DNA of 52,935 bases from positions 1 to 52,935 of the IMG/VR virus record IMGVR_UViG_3300034082_003237, one strand, 5' to 3'. This DNA comes from a virus. The position numbers and the translations under genes are program-made. How positions within the stretch are numbered: the first letter of the stretch is position 1; every line of letters begins with the position of its first letter. The notes below the pieces were generated by a model that ran no database searches, was not told the DNA's origin, and saw only the letters and a program-made list of their open reading frames with translations. Positions 27,763-36,714 of the stretch are shown piece after piece.

Positions 27763-28371
27763 CTACTTAACGTAGATTCCAGCTCTTTCAACGTAGGTTC
27801 CTTCGTCGCTGATAAATCTATACCCTTCAGGCTTTGGGTCTGCTTCATCTTTCCATGCAGGAATTACAGACGTATTGCCGTAAGCAAAGTCTGGATTTCC
27901 TCTTAGGTGAATTTCAATTAGTTTTCCGCCAATAAATTCGCAGTTTATTGTTCTGTATTGAAGCGGGATTAACCCTATGAACTGGGGTAGTGGGTGCCAT
28001 TTGTCCGTTTTTTCCCACTTGGCAAACCTCTGGTATGGCTTTTCTTTATGCTTTGTACCAACCACTTTCAATGTGGGCTCATACTTTGTGTAATCGATAC
28101 TTAAATGTTCACCCTCGAATACTTCACACCAAAATTCCCCCGGATGCAGAAGTTCAACTGTGTTTTTTTCTAAATAAACTTTTCTAGCCTTTTCACCCAT
28201 ACCCTCTATGTTCACCACCGGCTTCACAAAGTACTCGCCTGGCTTTGGAACTGGAATACCACGTGGCCCGCAGATATGCCCAGAAAGCCGGGAAATTATT
28301 AGTTTGTCAAATATCCAGAGATGTTTTGGGTTGCAATCAAGCCACGCCTTGGCTTCTATCTGGAGCTCCAC
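27763..28371 (-). CDS. Hypothetical protein, 202 aa (possible ATP-grasp-like fold)
   Basis: The start is GTG at 28371, right after the ferredoxin stop (TAAAGGTGG), so reinitiation is likely. The segments FVKPVVNIEGMG, GEFWCEVFEGEHLSIDY and INCEFIGGKLIEIHLRGNPDF recall the nucleotide and metal-binding strands of ATP-grasp ligases, with NxE and IEIHxRxNP near the end. I hold this loosely. If true it could ligate an amino acid or peptide, which would suit the oxygenase neighbours. Otherwise unknown. Confidence 0.5.
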   Translation of the reverse strand: MELQIEAKAWLDCNPKHLWIFDKLIISRLSGHICGPRGIPVPKPGEYFVKPVVNIEGMGEKARKVYLEKNTVELLHPGEFWCEVFEGEHLSIDYTKYEPTLKVVGTKHKEKPYQRFAKWEKTDKWHPLPQFIGLIPLQYRTINCEFIGGKLIEIHLRGNPDFAYGNTSVIPAWKDEADPKPEGYRFISDEGTYVERAGIYVK

Positions 28372-28373
28372 CT

Positions 28374-28619
28374 TTACGGCTCAATAAAGATGCACTCACC
28401 AGGGCATTCTTCGGCAGCTTCAATTACGTCAGATAGTCTTTCGTCTGCGAAAGAAGCCATTCCTTGGGCTCCTTCGGGGTTTCCCACAGAAGAGGCAAAT
28501 ATCTTGTCCCCTTCTTTGACGTACGCCAAACCATCTGGCATCATCGTAAACACATCTGGTGCTATTTCCGCGCAAAGGCCATCTCCAGTACATAGGTCTT
28601 GGTCAATCCAGACTCTCAT
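28374..28619 (-). CDS. Small actinobacterial-type ferredoxin, 81 aa
   Basis: Carries electrons on one [3Fe-4S] or [4Fe-4S] cluster. LCTGDGLCAEIAPDVF and the C-terminal EECPGECIF are the cluster Cys of the ferredoxins that serve actinobacterial P450s and oxygenases. The ATG at 28619 follows AAAGGAAAAATA and overlaps the upstream stop (TAATG). It sits among oxygenase and Cys-rich genes, but 2-oxoglutarate oxygenases do not need it, so its partner is unknown. Confidence 0.88.
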   Translation of the reverse strand: MRVWIDQDLCTGDGLCAEIAPDVFTMMPDGLAYVKEGDKIFASSVGNPEGAQGMASFADERLSDVIEAAEECPGECIFIEP

Positions 28620-29065
28620 TATTTTTCCTTTGTAATTGGTCCACCAGCAACCCATGCTCGACAGGTGCGCTTGGATGCGCACTTGAAATCAAATGCTTCA
28701 CAGTATCCGAGTTGACCAGCGGCATCGATAGCCGCCCATTCATCCTGTCTTTCACCACCAGTGACTCCTGCGTTAATACAGTCCTTCATTTCTGGGGTGA
28801 CAATGAATAGTGAGCAATTGCCGCACAGCTGCTTTTTGGCCTGCGCTTCAGTTGTGTCCCATTCTTTTGCGAGCTTTGACCAGTATTCAGTGTTTTGTTC
28901 TGCTGGATTGAGCGGTCCGTACATGGCGGTATCGATAGCTTTTTTTCTATTGCGCAGGTTTACAGCAATGTCTTTTGTCGCTTTTGGACAGCTCTCTAAA
29001 GCTGCTTTTGACAAGAACCTAAATCCTTTTATGTTTCCGGAAAAGTTTCCCCATGTCTGTGTCAT
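28619..29065 (-). CDS. Cys-rich conserved phage protein, 148 aa
   Basis: The ATG at 29065 follows AAAAGGGAAACAAA and overlaps the upstream stop. The C-terminal half holds LCGNCSLFIVTPEMKDC, then GYCEAFDFKCASKRTC and AWVAGGPI, seven Cys in a pattern I recall from phage proteins of aquatic hosts, probably an iron-sulfur or zinc cluster. The N-terminal half is helical. The ferredoxin directly downstream may exchange electrons with it (inference). Confidence 0.65.
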   Translation of the reverse strand: MTQTWGNFSGNIKGFRFLSKAALESCPKATKDIAVNLRNRKKAIDTAMYGPLNPAEQNTEYWSKLAKEWDTTEAQAKKQLCGNCSLFIVTPEMKDCINAGVTGGERQDEWAAIDAAGQLGYCEAFDFKCASKRTCRAWVAGGPITKEK

Positions 29066-29469
29066 TTTGTTTCCCTTTTGAATTCCGACCATGTTTTATC
29101 GCCAACTCCATAATACTCTCTGGCGTAACCTGATTGAATGATGTCTTTGTTTAGACATGCGGTAGACGGGTCGTCTATTTTTTCCGAGCTATATATTCTT
29201 GCAAGAACACGCCCGTACTTGTCATTTTTGTCTGGAATTGTATTTACAAAAACCCACTTGTGATTAGTTAGCCAATCCTTGGTAAAAGATTTAGCCTTTA
29301 ATCCCAATTCCTTTTCTGCAAGGTCTTTGGTTCTTGATTCAGGAGTGTTCACTCCATACAAGCGAACACGAATCTTGTGATGAACACTGAACCCCAGGTC
29401 GACCATCAGGTCCACGGTGTCTCCGTCTACGACATTAAGGACCGTAGCCCCATACCAAAACCGCTCCAT
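29062..29469 (-). CDS. Thermonuclease (SNase) family nuclease, 135 aa
   Basis: Staphylococcal-nuclease fold, cleaving DNA or RNA with Ca2+. VLNVVDGDTVDLMVDLGF supplies the Asp, IRVRLYGVNTPESR the catalytic Arg, Asp and Glu region, and KYGRVLARIY the second Arg. No signal peptide, so it probably acts in the cytoplasm or is packaged. Start at 29469, with ATGA coupling to the next gene. Confidence 0.85.
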   Translation of the reverse strand: MERFWYGATVLNVVDGDTVDLMVDLGFSVHHKIRVRLYGVNTPESRTKDLAEKELGLKAKSFTKDWLTNHKWVFVNTIPDKNDKYGRVLARIYSSEKIDDPSTACLNKDIIQSGYAREYYGVGDKTWSEFKRETK

Positions 29470-29471
29470 TA

Positions 29472-31061
29472 TTAGCGTGCTGTTCCGGTGTTTTTATCTG
29501 GTGTTCTTTTTGGAGCAGGAGGTCCGACCTGTGGCTTTGGTCTAAAGAATCCTGGGTCTGGATTTTTGTCCTTGTCAACTCGTGGGCCTCTTGCCGGACC
29601 ACTTGCCTGCTCTGTTCTGTCAGCACCAGGGCGCGTTGCAGAAGGGTTGCTGGTTTTTGGATACCTATCGGCTGGTTTTTGGTCGCGCGGACTAGATGGA
29701 GACGGCTTTTGGCCCGGTGGATACTTCTTGCCTGGCTCTGGGTACCTGTCCGCTGGTTTTTGGTCGCGTGGCTTCGATGGGGAAGGCTTCTGACCTGGTG
29801 GGTATTTCTTCTCTGGGTTTGGGTATCTGTCTGCTGGTTTACCTGGCTCGTAACCCTTTGGATATGGAGGATTTGGCTTGGGCTTTTTGGGTGGTTCTGA
29901 ACTAGTTGCTGGTTTTTTTGATTCTCCAGCACGAACCCTTCTATCGTATTCAGCTCTTGCTGCCCTGCGGGCTGCACGTTCTTTTTCATCACGGTCTTCT
30001 TTTTTGGCGTTTGCCGTAATTCCTTGTTTTTTCAACTGATTACGGACAAAACGCTTTCTGTCTTCATCCTGATTGAACTTTTCTCTTGCCGCAGCTCTTG
30101 CGTCTCTTTCTTTTTCAGGCCTGTCGTAAATCTGATTCTGAATCTGACCTTTGTCGTCCTCTTCTGGAACAATTCTTCCCATTCGTGTCGGTTTTATTCC
30201 TTGCCTTGCTAATTCACGTTGAACTTCTCGTCTTCTTCGTTTTTCAAGGAATGAGTTACTCAGTTTCTTGTACGGCTCTCTTTGTTTTTTGGGCTTGGCC
30301 TGTTCATTTTCTGTGCCGTCGAAAATCTTTCCATCACCATCGCGGTCGACTTCATCTTCTGGGTTGCTTCCTGGAGGGGGCGCACCGCCGGAACGCTGTC
30401 CTATCGATTGCCCAAGAGCAGATTTATCGTCTTTTATCTTTAGGCCATAGAATTCTTCTGACTTCTTTTTTGAATTCTCATATCTTTCAAGAAGTTTTCT
30501 TCCTTTTGCTGCCAATGCAGCAGCATCTTCTGCATTCTTTGGAACTCTCTCGCCCCATGCAGTAGCAGAAAGCGCCAAACGTGTTGCTCTACCTTTTTCG
30601 TCAACCATTGGGCCTGATGGATTTGTAAAGAATCTTGTAAGGAATGAACCCTTTCGACGCATCTTCTCTGGTGTATCAGCAGCACCCTTTACTCCTGGTT
30701 TTAGATTTGAACCTTCAGTTCTATTAAAGTACGCTCTACCGGCTGCAGTCAGACCACCCTTCGGGTCTTTTAGTTTTGGCTTTGCAGATTTTCCATCAAC
30801 TGGAACACAGTTCGGAACCTTTTTGCCGCTCTTGCCAATCTTCATTCCAACTTGTTTGTATCCAGGCCAACACGGACCATCCGATGCCTTGGTGTTTAAA
30901 TCATCTGGTAAACCAGAACCGTCCATATAGCTATCAAAAACTTTTGACGAGAAGTACTCATCGTAGATAGGCATTAAATCTGCCTCGTCGATGTCGGATG
31001 CTACTTCTACCTTGAGGTTGAGTAGTTCTTCGAAAAGTTGTTCGTCATCTAGTTCGTTCAT
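29472..31061 (-). CDS. DUF6321-like protein with proline-rich repeats, 529 aa
   Basis: The start is chosen at the ATG at 31061 with GGGAGAA upstream. Near residues 65-90 comes a two-Cys module (PCWPGYKQVGMK, then PNCVPVDG). Next is a block resembling the phage family I know as DUF6321: LKDPKGGLTAAGRAYF, EKMRRKGSFLTRFFTNPSG, RLALSATAWGE. DRDGDGKIFDG looks like a Ca2+ loop. A long charged Arg/Glu region follows, then Pro/Lys repeats at the C terminus. Probably a virion-associated protein; function unknown. Confidence 0.65.
   Translation of the reverse strand: MNELDDEQLFEELLNLKVEVASDIDEADLMPIYDEYFSSKVFDSYMDGSGLPDDLNTKASDGPCWPGYKQVGMKIGKSGKKVPNCVPVDGKSAKPKLKDPKGGLTAAGRAYFNRTEGSNLKPGVKGAADTPEKMRRKGSFLTRFFTNPSGPMVDEKGRATRLALSATAWGERVPKNAEDAAALAAKGRKLLERYENSKKKSEEFYGLKIKDDKSALGQSIGQRSGGAPPPGSNPEDEVDRDGDGKIFDGTENEQAKPKKQREPYKKLSNSFLEKRRRREVQRELARQGIKPTRMGRIVPEEDDKGQIQNQIYDRPEKERDARAAAREKFNQDEDRKRFVRNQLKKQGITANAKKEDRDEKERAARRAARAEYDRRVRAGESKKPATSSEPPKKPKPNPPYPKGYEPGKPADRYPNPEKKYPPGQKPSPSKPRDQKPADRYPEPGKKYPPGQKPSPSSPRDQKPADRYPKTSNPSATRPGADRTEQASGPARGPRVDKDKNPDPGFFRPKPQVGPPAPKRTPDKNTGTAR
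29655..29850. repeat. Tandem repeat of about 27 codons in the proline-rich tail
   Basis: PADRYPxPxKKYPPGQKPSP followed by SxPRDQK occurs twice and starts a third time. The DNA copies differ at third positions, so the repeat is not very recent. Confidence 0.75.
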
Positions 31062-31112
31062 TACGTAATTCTCCCATATTTTCATCGATTTAGAGGACAA
31101 CAAATGATAACA

Positions 31113-31646
31113 CTAGCTAGCGTCAACAATCATATGAATCCTGTGAGTGGAGCCATTGTTGTCGACTTTGTGAACCCTGTTGGTGTTGTCTATCACCCAA
31201 ATCTCCCCTGGTTTTAAATTCTTAGAAATACCACCAACCGTGAATGTGCAGGAGCTATTTGTGACAATAGGTATGTGTATTCTGTGAGTGTTTCTGGTGA
31301 CCACTCCCTGGTCTTTGTGCGGCTTAATAATCCCTCCAGGGTTCATCCTTGTCAACATCGAGGACGTTTCTGAAACTTGACCAATGGATTCTCCGACAAT
31401 TTTGCATATTTCCATTATGTCCGAACTGAATTGTTCGTAATGTTGGTGCTTTTCTGGATTGTACTCATTGGACTTTGGAGAATACTTCAACGGGATTGTC
31501 TCGGTGTGATAACTGGCTATCCCCCCTGTGTTTTTTCTACCCCTATATTCACTCCAATCTAGGTCATTGAAGGATAAAACCTTATTCAGTAGATTCTGAA
31601 AGTCTGGGAAAATTCCCACATATCTAAATGCTTCATTTTCTTTCAT
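31113..31646 (-). CDS. Asp/Asn beta-hydroxylase-like 2-oxoglutarate oxygenase, 177 aa
   Basis: Second Fe(II)/2-oxoglutarate enzyme of the window, of the aspartyl/asparaginyl hydroxylase (cupin-like) type. IIKPHKDQGV gives HxD, RIHIPIVTNSSC the adjacent strand, GEIWVIDNTNRVHKV the distal His, and THRIHMIVD the C-terminal strand with the 2-oxoglutarate Arg. The start at 31646 has TAGGAT (31653-31658) 6 nt upstream, a leaderless layout placed just after the capsid-gene terminator. The substrate could be a protein or an amino acid. Confidence 0.8.
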   Translation of the reverse strand: MKENEAFRYVGIFPDFQNLLNKVLSFNDLDWSEYRGRKNTGGIASYHTETIPLKYSPKSNEYNPEKHQHYEQFSSDIMEICKIVGESIGQVSETSSMLTRMNPGGIIKPHKDQGVVTRNTHRIHIPIVTNSSCTFTVGGISKNLKPGEIWVIDNTNRVHKVDNNGSTHRIHMIVDAS

Positions 31647-31659
31647 GAAATCATCCTAT

Positions 31660-31703
31660 ATAAAGCAAAAACCTCACGCCCCCATTGCTGGAAACGTGAG
31701 GTT
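31660..31703 (-). terminator. Rho-independent terminator after the capsid gene
   Basis: AACCTCACG (31670-31678) pairs with CGTGAGGTT (31695-31703). On the minus strand TTTGCTTTAT follows. The -10 of the oxygenase gene begins just after. Confidence 0.8.
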
Positions 31704-31722
31704 TGCTTTTACTTGGTTTGAA

Positions 31723-33099
31723 TTACGCTTCTGGAGCTCCGTCGAAGTCAATCGAAACGAACGCTTCTGGACGCTTGACAGCCAGAGCAAGTCTCTGTTC
31801 TGCAAGAATCACGATTGCGTTGCGCACGAAGAAGTCTGAGTGCTGTTCCGAAATTCGGATTGAAGCCTGCTCGCGGTCGTACAGCTGTGCAGCAGTACCG
31901 AAAGCACCGACGAGGCCGGTTCCTTCTGTCATTGCTGGAGTGTCGATAACTGGCATTCTCCAAACGCGTGGCTCGCCACCCATTGCAACCGAAACTGCGA
32001 TGAGGTATTGACCCTGCTCGTCCTTCGTCAACTCGATGTCTTCCCAGTCGTTCGGGTGCAATACAACGCCCGATGGCTCGTAGTAAGCCAAGAAGGACAG
32101 TGTTGCAGCACGACGGATTGCGTCAGCCTTGGTGTCCACCACTGGAAGTGTTGCACCGTCTGACCATGCGTACGTCTGGATGTTTGGTGTCTGCAAAACG
32201 CCCAAGAGGTTCTCGCCAGCGCCATCGCCGTTAAGAATTTGGTTGTCTTCCAGCAAACGAAGTCCGTACATCAACTCGTTGTCGATGATTGAACGCAGCT
32301 GTGGCTCATCGGCAAGGACGTTGCGGTGTGCAGCTTCCCAGTGTGCCAATGTGCGAACAGGTGCCTGCTCACCAACGAATGAGAACGATGACTGTGGCTT
32401 CAACGCAAATGCGCTGTTTCCACCGTTACGCTCAGCAATTGTTGAAGCTGAGTTGACACCAGCAGCGAAGCCGTAACCCTCCTGGATAGGAGTGGTGAAG
32501 CCGAGCTGACGGAAGTATTCGATAACTGCTGCAGTTGTTGTGCGAACTGGGAACAAGTCACGAACACGCTTTGTGCGCATTGGCTGTGTAACCATTGCAT
32601 CGCGCTGTACTGAACCGAACGAACCGATTCGGCTGTTTGTTACGTCAGTGCCAGGAAGTGCTGAGTAAACATCTTTTACGTTGTACGAGCCAGATGTGAA
32701 CGAAGCCTTTACCTGCCATGGTGCAACCATGTTTGCGCCATTGCGGCCATTTGCGAGGGTCTTGAATTCAGCTGAATCCAAGAACATTTCGCCGATTGAC
32801 TTGATTTCACGGCTTGAAAGCTGTGAAACTTCTGCACTTGCTGCAGCAAAAGAGCCTGCAACACTTTCTGCTGGCTGTGAAGCCCATGAATCAACGCTAT
32901 TCATTGTCTGCATACCGTCGATGAGGCTCTTGATTTCCTTGATGTCTGACATGTTCTTGTCGAACGCTGTCTTCTGCTCAGGGGTGACGACAACTGTGCC
33001 GTCTTCTACACGGAATGAATCCGCGATGGCCTTATTGTCGGCCATCTTTCCACGAAGTGCACCTTGCAGTTCGTTTAATCTTGAATTGTCTTGCGACAT
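31723..33099 (-). CDS. HK97-type major capsid protein, 458 aa
   Basis: Forms the icosahedral shell. Residues 1-110 are helical and charged (NELQGALRGKMAD, IKEIKSLIDGMQT), like the scaffold/delta domain removed on maturation. The body shows HK97 features: VRDLFPVRTTTAAVIEYFRQ, EAAHRNVLADEPQLRSIIDN, NGDGAGENLLGVLQ, GVVLHPNDWEDIELTK and the final FVRNAIVILAEQRLALAVKRPEAF-type strand. The ATG at 33099 follows AACAGGAGCAAAAT. It is alone between a terminator and an A/T-rich leader. Confidence 0.92.
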   Translation of the reverse strand: MSQDNSRLNELQGALRGKMADNKAIADSFRVEDGTVVVTPEQKTAFDKNMSDIKEIKSLIDGMQTMNSVDSWASQPAESVAGSFAAASAEVSQLSSREIKSIGEMFLDSAEFKTLANGRNGANMVAPWQVKASFTSGSYNVKDVYSALPGTDVTNSRIGSFGSVQRDAMVTQPMRTKRVRDLFPVRTTTAAVIEYFRQLGFTTPIQEGYGFAAGVNSASTIAERNGGNSAFALKPQSSFSFVGEQAPVRTLAHWEAAHRNVLADEPQLRSIIDNELMYGLRLLEDNQILNGDGAGENLLGVLQTPNIQTYAWSDGATLPVVDTKADAIRRAATLSFLAYYEPSGVVLHPNDWEDIELTKDEQGQYLIAVSVAMGGEPRVWRMPVIDTPAMTEGTGLVGAFGTAAQLYDREQASIRISEQHSDFFVRNAIVILAEQRLALAVKRPEAFVSIDFDGAPEA

Positions 33100-33244
33100 A
33101 TTTTGCTCCTGTTTGGAATTGAGGGTTGGATTATTTGCTTTGCGGCTCAGGTAAGCACCCAGCCCTAGTTATATAAAGTAACAGATATTTACACCCTCCA
33201 GTGGAACTACTTTATTTGCAAACAAAAGTGTGTAAATAATTAAA
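33100..33244 (-). promoter_or_regulatory. A/T-rich leader of the capsid gene
   Basis: Holds TTATATAAC (about 33163-33171) as a possible -10 for the capsid gene but no clear -35, plus repeated TTTACA/TGTAAA words. No short gene with a start signal was found. This suggests strong separate control of the capsid gene (inference). Confidence 0.4.
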
Positions 33245-33964
33245 TTAATCTTGTGTCAGTTCTTCTTGTATTGATTTTTTTCTTTTGAGTTTTCCTAGCT
33301 CTTCCCGAAGAACGGTTCGTATTGCATTCCTTTGTTCTGATGCGCGACCCCTTCTTCCAAGAGAGGTTGAGCCTGACAATCTTGCGTAATCGCTCATGTT
33401 CGTGCATGGCATCCAAACAGCTCTTCCGGTTTTGGATATTCTTCGACTTATCCCAATACAGCCCATCTGACGCGAACGAGCGCGGGCTGATTCTGGGTCT
33501 GTAAAAACATCTGGGTCATTGTCCCTTACATATTCCGGACCAGCCATTGAGGCCTTCGCAGAACTTGCACCGAACATGTTCATTGTTGGACCGCCAGAAA
33601 CAGCAGAACCACTTGACACGCCAGAGCCAATATCCTGTGGTGCTGCGAATTGGCTTGGTCCAGAAGTTATTCCAGGACCAGAGCCGATTAGCCCCTGTAT
33701 TGGTCGTTCCCGAAGTTTTTCCCACCCGTCTCTTTTCCTCTTTCGCTTTTTACGACCGATTTGTTCTCTTTTGAAGGAGTCTTCATCTGTGGACTTTGCT
33801 TTCCAATCGGCAGTTTCAGCGCTATTGGAAATCCGCTCCAGAGACTCTTGGGATGCACAGGGCATCCAGTTTCCATCTTCATCCTTGTGCGCCCCACTGC
33901 AGCCAATCATCTCCGCGACACGCAGAGCTTCAATTTTTTTAACCAACTCTTTTTTCTTTGCCAC
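33245..33964 (-). CDS. Virion-associated protein with two Cys modules, 239 aa
   Basis: Two copies of a short Cys-x(13-17)-W-M-P-C module: IGCSGAHKDEDGNWMPC near residue 22, and MGCIGISRR followed by AVWMPCTN near 170. Between them lies a Ser/Gly-rich flexible region and a basic helix (KKRKRKRDGWEKLR). The start is GTG at 33964, with AAAAGG 8 nt upstream. The position directly upstream of the capsid gene suggests a capsid or head-decoration role, not shown by the sequence itself. Confidence 0.6.
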   Translation of the reverse strand: MAKKKELVKKIEALRVAEMIGCSGAHKDEDGNWMPCASQESLERISNSAETADWKAKSTDEDSFKREQIGRKKRKRKRDGWEKLRERPIQGLIGSGPGITSGPSQFAAPQDIGSGVSSGSAVSGGPTMNMFGASSAKASMAGPEYVRDNDPDVFTDPESARARSRQMGCIGISRRISKTGRAVWMPCTNMSDYARLSGSTSLGRRGRASEQRNAIRTVLREELGKLKRKKSIQEELTQD

Positions 33965-33965
33965 G

Positions 33966-34691
33966 CTAGAACCTTTTTATTTTCTGCTCAATAGCTTTGT
34001 CGATTCTGTTTGCGGAGACTGATTCCGTTTGTTGAGATAGTGATTTTACTCTTCTTAGGGAGCGATTGTTGCTGCATCCAACCCCGGTTTTTTCATCTAT
34101 AAAACGGGATATTTTTCTAGAGAATCCGAATCCGGACAATTCCTGCATCTTCATGGACTCAAAAGATTGCTTGTATTCCGAGCGAAGGTCAATGAATTTT
34201 CCAGATTTTGTATCGATAGATACTTTTCGGTTTTTTGCTTCTTTTATCAAGGAAATCTTTTTAATTTTGTTCTTAAATGATTTTGCTCTATAGTCAAGCG
34301 CGGAAAAAGATGAAGAATCTTTATCTATTTTTTTAGGTTTTGTCTGAACCGATAGATTCTTGCTAAATACTGTCCTTCCTGCAAAAACTGTTTTTAAGGA
34401 AAATGTCTTCTGGATAACCTTTTCTGCAAACTGGTCTAATTGAATTTTTCCTGAGAATGTTTGGCTGATAATCGATTGGGCTGCATTGTCGCTGATTTGC
34501 TTAAACCTCGTTGATTCAGTCCATTCTGGCGCTTTTATGTCGGACTCAGAAATTACTGTCTTTTGAGCATTGTCCGCCCAAGTTGAGCCCATCTCGTGAA
34601 ACCCGTAAAAAGAAAAAGTTTCATCGTTTTTTAGAACTAGCGCGAATGGCGTGTCTCTGACTGCATCTTTAATTACTAGTATCTCAGGCAT
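33966..34691 (-). CDS. Hypothetical structural-block protein, 241 aa
   Basis: The ATG at 34691 follows GGAGGGCAAG, and overlaps the previous gene by 8 nt. The N-terminal part looks globular (EILVIKDAVRDTPFALVL, ETFSFYGFHEMGS), the rest is rich in Lys, Ser and Gln and probably elongated. One Cys (VGCSNN). No family recognised. Confidence 0.55.
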   Translation of the reverse strand: MPEILVIKDAVRDTPFALVLKNDETFSFYGFHEMGSTWADNAQKTVISESDIKAPEWTESTRFKQISDNAAQSIISQTFSGKIQLDQFAEKVIQKTFSLKTVFAGRTVFSKNLSVQTKPKKIDKDSSSFSALDYRAKSFKNKIKKISLIKEAKNRKVSIDTKSGKFIDLRSEYKQSFESMKMQELSGFGFSRKISRFIDEKTGVGCSNNRSLRRVKSLSQQTESVSANRIDKAIEQKIKRF

Positions 34692-36714
34692 CTTGCCCTC
34701 CTGTCAACATTTCTACGATACTCCTCTTGCTGTTCGAGAGTGTATCTAGTCTGTTTTTGTATAGTGTTTCCACGATTGCAAGGTGAGTTTTTTCGCCAGA
34801 CGAAAGACCGTCTAGTTCAAACCTTTTGCGGAGTTCGTTCATCTTGAATGAGCGCGCTCTTTTAATTAGCGACTCAATATATTTTCTAAATACAATTTGC
34901 TGGTTTTGTTTTAAATTGTTGTAATATTCCGAATATCCAGGACCACCAGAACCCTGGTAGAAACCAGCGATGGTCATTTTTGTTCTCTTGGATATTTGAA
35001 TTTTGTCAAGGTCGACCAAGCCGGATGTTACATTTTGAGCGAGCATTGGGACTGCGCCTTCTGGAGTTTCCAGTGGGTATATTGAGGAACTGGGTCTTTC
35101 CCGTTGGTCTGTAAGGAAATCAGAAACCATTATTTTTGCAACATCTTCCGGCTTGAGTTCTGAAAACTTTACATCAGGGCTAAATTTTGCACCCCTGAGC
35201 GCTGTTTCAACATCTTGTCGGATGTACTTTCTCTTGTCGGACGGCTTGTCGGCGAAGATTACATCCGGAGACTGAAGACCCAGATGTTGCTGTACATCTG
35301 ACGCAAATCTTTCAGCTAAGTGCTGATATTTCTTTGGAGAAGAGTATAGAAAATACTTATCTGCGCCAATCGTTAAAAGAGACTGATTGTCTGCAAGTTT
35401 TCTTTCTTGCACGAGTTTACTGTTTGCTAAAAGCTTTGGCATTAGTTCTGCCGAAATCATAGATATCGAGCCGCCTGAAGCAAGATGCTCAATTGCAGCC
35501 TCAAGAGATGTTATTTTCTTCCCAGTTTGAGCATTTGATGATGACTCTCTCGCAACAGTTTCGCTCTCTCCAGCGGGTGTCTTTGGTCTTCTCTTGCCAG
35601 AGAAGGCTTCTGCCGCCCAACGAAATTTACCTTTTACTATTTCGTTAGGGTTTTTTATGCCAATAAAGTTTTCTGCATATCTGATTCCGTCGCCAGTCTC
35701 GTCTGCAACCATCTTCAATTTTGATGCAGGGTCGGATGTCGACCGTGACTCAATCGCAGTGTTGACTGTTCGACCAAGCTTTCTTCTCTCGCCGACTGAA
35801 AGCTTCCTCGCCTTTTCAAGCGTAATTGTTGAGCCACCAGGTAAAACATACACAAGAGACTTGACACCTGTGTTTGACAGAAGCCCAAGTTCTTCATTAC
35901 CTATGTCGGCGGGTGATAAAGCGGAGAGAATATACGTTGCACCCTCCATGTCCCTGTTGTCCGGAATTGCCCTAAGAACCTTTGCAGGAACCACCGGCTC
36001 TAGAACGAATCCATCTCTTCTAACCATTCTTGTTGCATTGCCGTTGTACCCACCAATTTCTGAAATCATGCCCTTTACCTGTTCCGCGGCAGAGCGTGGA
36101 TTATCGAGTGAAACTTTTGGAATCTGCGGCTTGCGTGATTCAATCAGGTTCCCAGGAAGGTCGCCGCCGGTAAGTGGCTTACCTGTTACTGGCTCTGGTT
36201 TTGCTGGTCCTCTTCCTGCGCGTCGCAGGGCTGCAGCAAGCATTCTTAGTGGGGATGGAATATCAAAGAGTTTCGCGCCACATGTAGACAAACGCGAGTC
36301 AGTAAATCTCCCACCGTATTGGTAGCCCTCTGGGCATCTGTAGCCACGGCCCTCCCCTGGTTTCGAACCACCAGCGCCACCTGGCTTGCCTGGCGTCAAC
36401 GCTCTGTAAACCGCAGAGCGCACAGGAGAGCGAATTGGGTCAGAGTCCCCCGGCACAGCCAGGCTCATAAGAGTTGAGCCTAGGCGCGAACGTTTTGTCT
36501 GTATTTCCACAGAGTCAAACGCGCTCTTTCTAAGAATTCTGTCTGTTCCGTTGCGCTTGGACATGGCCTTGAACGACACTGCGTTTTCGGAAAGCTTTAT
36601 TCTTGAGCGTGCAACATTGTGTAGGTTCTTTGCTTCGATATCTGCAATTACGATACGAGCGACAACTACGGTGCGTTCAGGGCAGCATGGCAATGAGCCA
36701 TTAATCTCACTCAT
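34684..36714 (-). CDS. Large virion-associated protein, 676 aa
   Basis: Starts at the ATG at 36714 with GGTGGGGAC upstream, overlapping the end of the 219-aa gene. Residues 110-155 carry GGAGGSKPGEGRGYRCPEGY then GRFTDSRLSTCG, the same two-Cys RCPxG...FTD...C module found in the 2902-aa polyprotein. A globular domain at about 270-450 contains LSALSPADIGNEELGLL and VYVLPGGSTITLE. The region at about 420-600 (GADKYFLYSSPKKYQHLAER, IMVSDFLTDQRERPSSSIY) has an ordered kinase-like or transferase-like look, which I cannot assign. Function unknown. Confidence 0.6.
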   Translation of the reverse strand: MSEINGSLPCCPERTVVVARIVIADIEAKNLHNVARSRIKLSENAVSFKAMSKRNGTDRILRKSAFDSVEIQTKRSRLGSTLMSLAVPGDSDPIRSPVRSAVYRALTPGKPGGAGGSKPGEGRGYRCPEGYQYGGRFTDSRLSTCGAKLFDIPSPLRMLAAALRRAGRGPAKPEPVTGKPLTGGDLPGNLIESRKPQIPKVSLDNPRSAAEQVKGMISEIGGYNGNATRMVRRDGFVLEPVVPAKVLRAIPDNRDMEGATYILSALSPADIGNEELGLLSNTGVKSLVYVLPGGSTITLEKARKLSVGERRKLGRTVNTAIESRSTSDPASKLKMVADETGDGIRYAENFIGIKNPNEIVKGKFRWAAEAFSGKRRPKTPAGESETVARESSSNAQTGKKITSLEAAIEHLASGGSISMISAELMPKLLANSKLVQERKLADNQSLLTIGADKYFLYSSPKKYQHLAERFASDVQQHLGLQSPDVIFADKPSDKRKYIRQDVETALRGAKFSPDVKFSELKPEDVAKIMVSDFLTDQRERPSSSIYPLETPEGAVPMLAQNVTSGLVDLDKIQISKRTKMTIAGFYQGSGGPGYSEYYNNLKQNQQIVFRKYIESLIKRARSFKMNELRKRFELDGLSSGEKTHLAIVETLYKNRLDTLSNSKRSIVEMLTGGQDA

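Noticed and set aside
29435-29992. A 185-codon alternative minus-strand frame over the proline-rich repeats
   Set aside because: It overlaps the well-supported 529-aa gene in another frame and owes its length to the repetitive codons.
31420-31440. CGAAC...GTTCG near 31425 as a fourth LexA box
   Set aside because: The half sites are 6 bp apart instead of 4 and lie within the oxygenase coding sequence.
34795-34820. GLSSGEK in the 676-aa protein as another processing motif
   Set aside because: It lies inside a continuous helical segment (LSSGEKTHLAIVETLY) rather than at a domain border.
35594-36325. A 243-codon plus-strand open frame
   Set aside because: Antisense to the 676-aa protein, including its conserved two-Cys module; no ribosome site.
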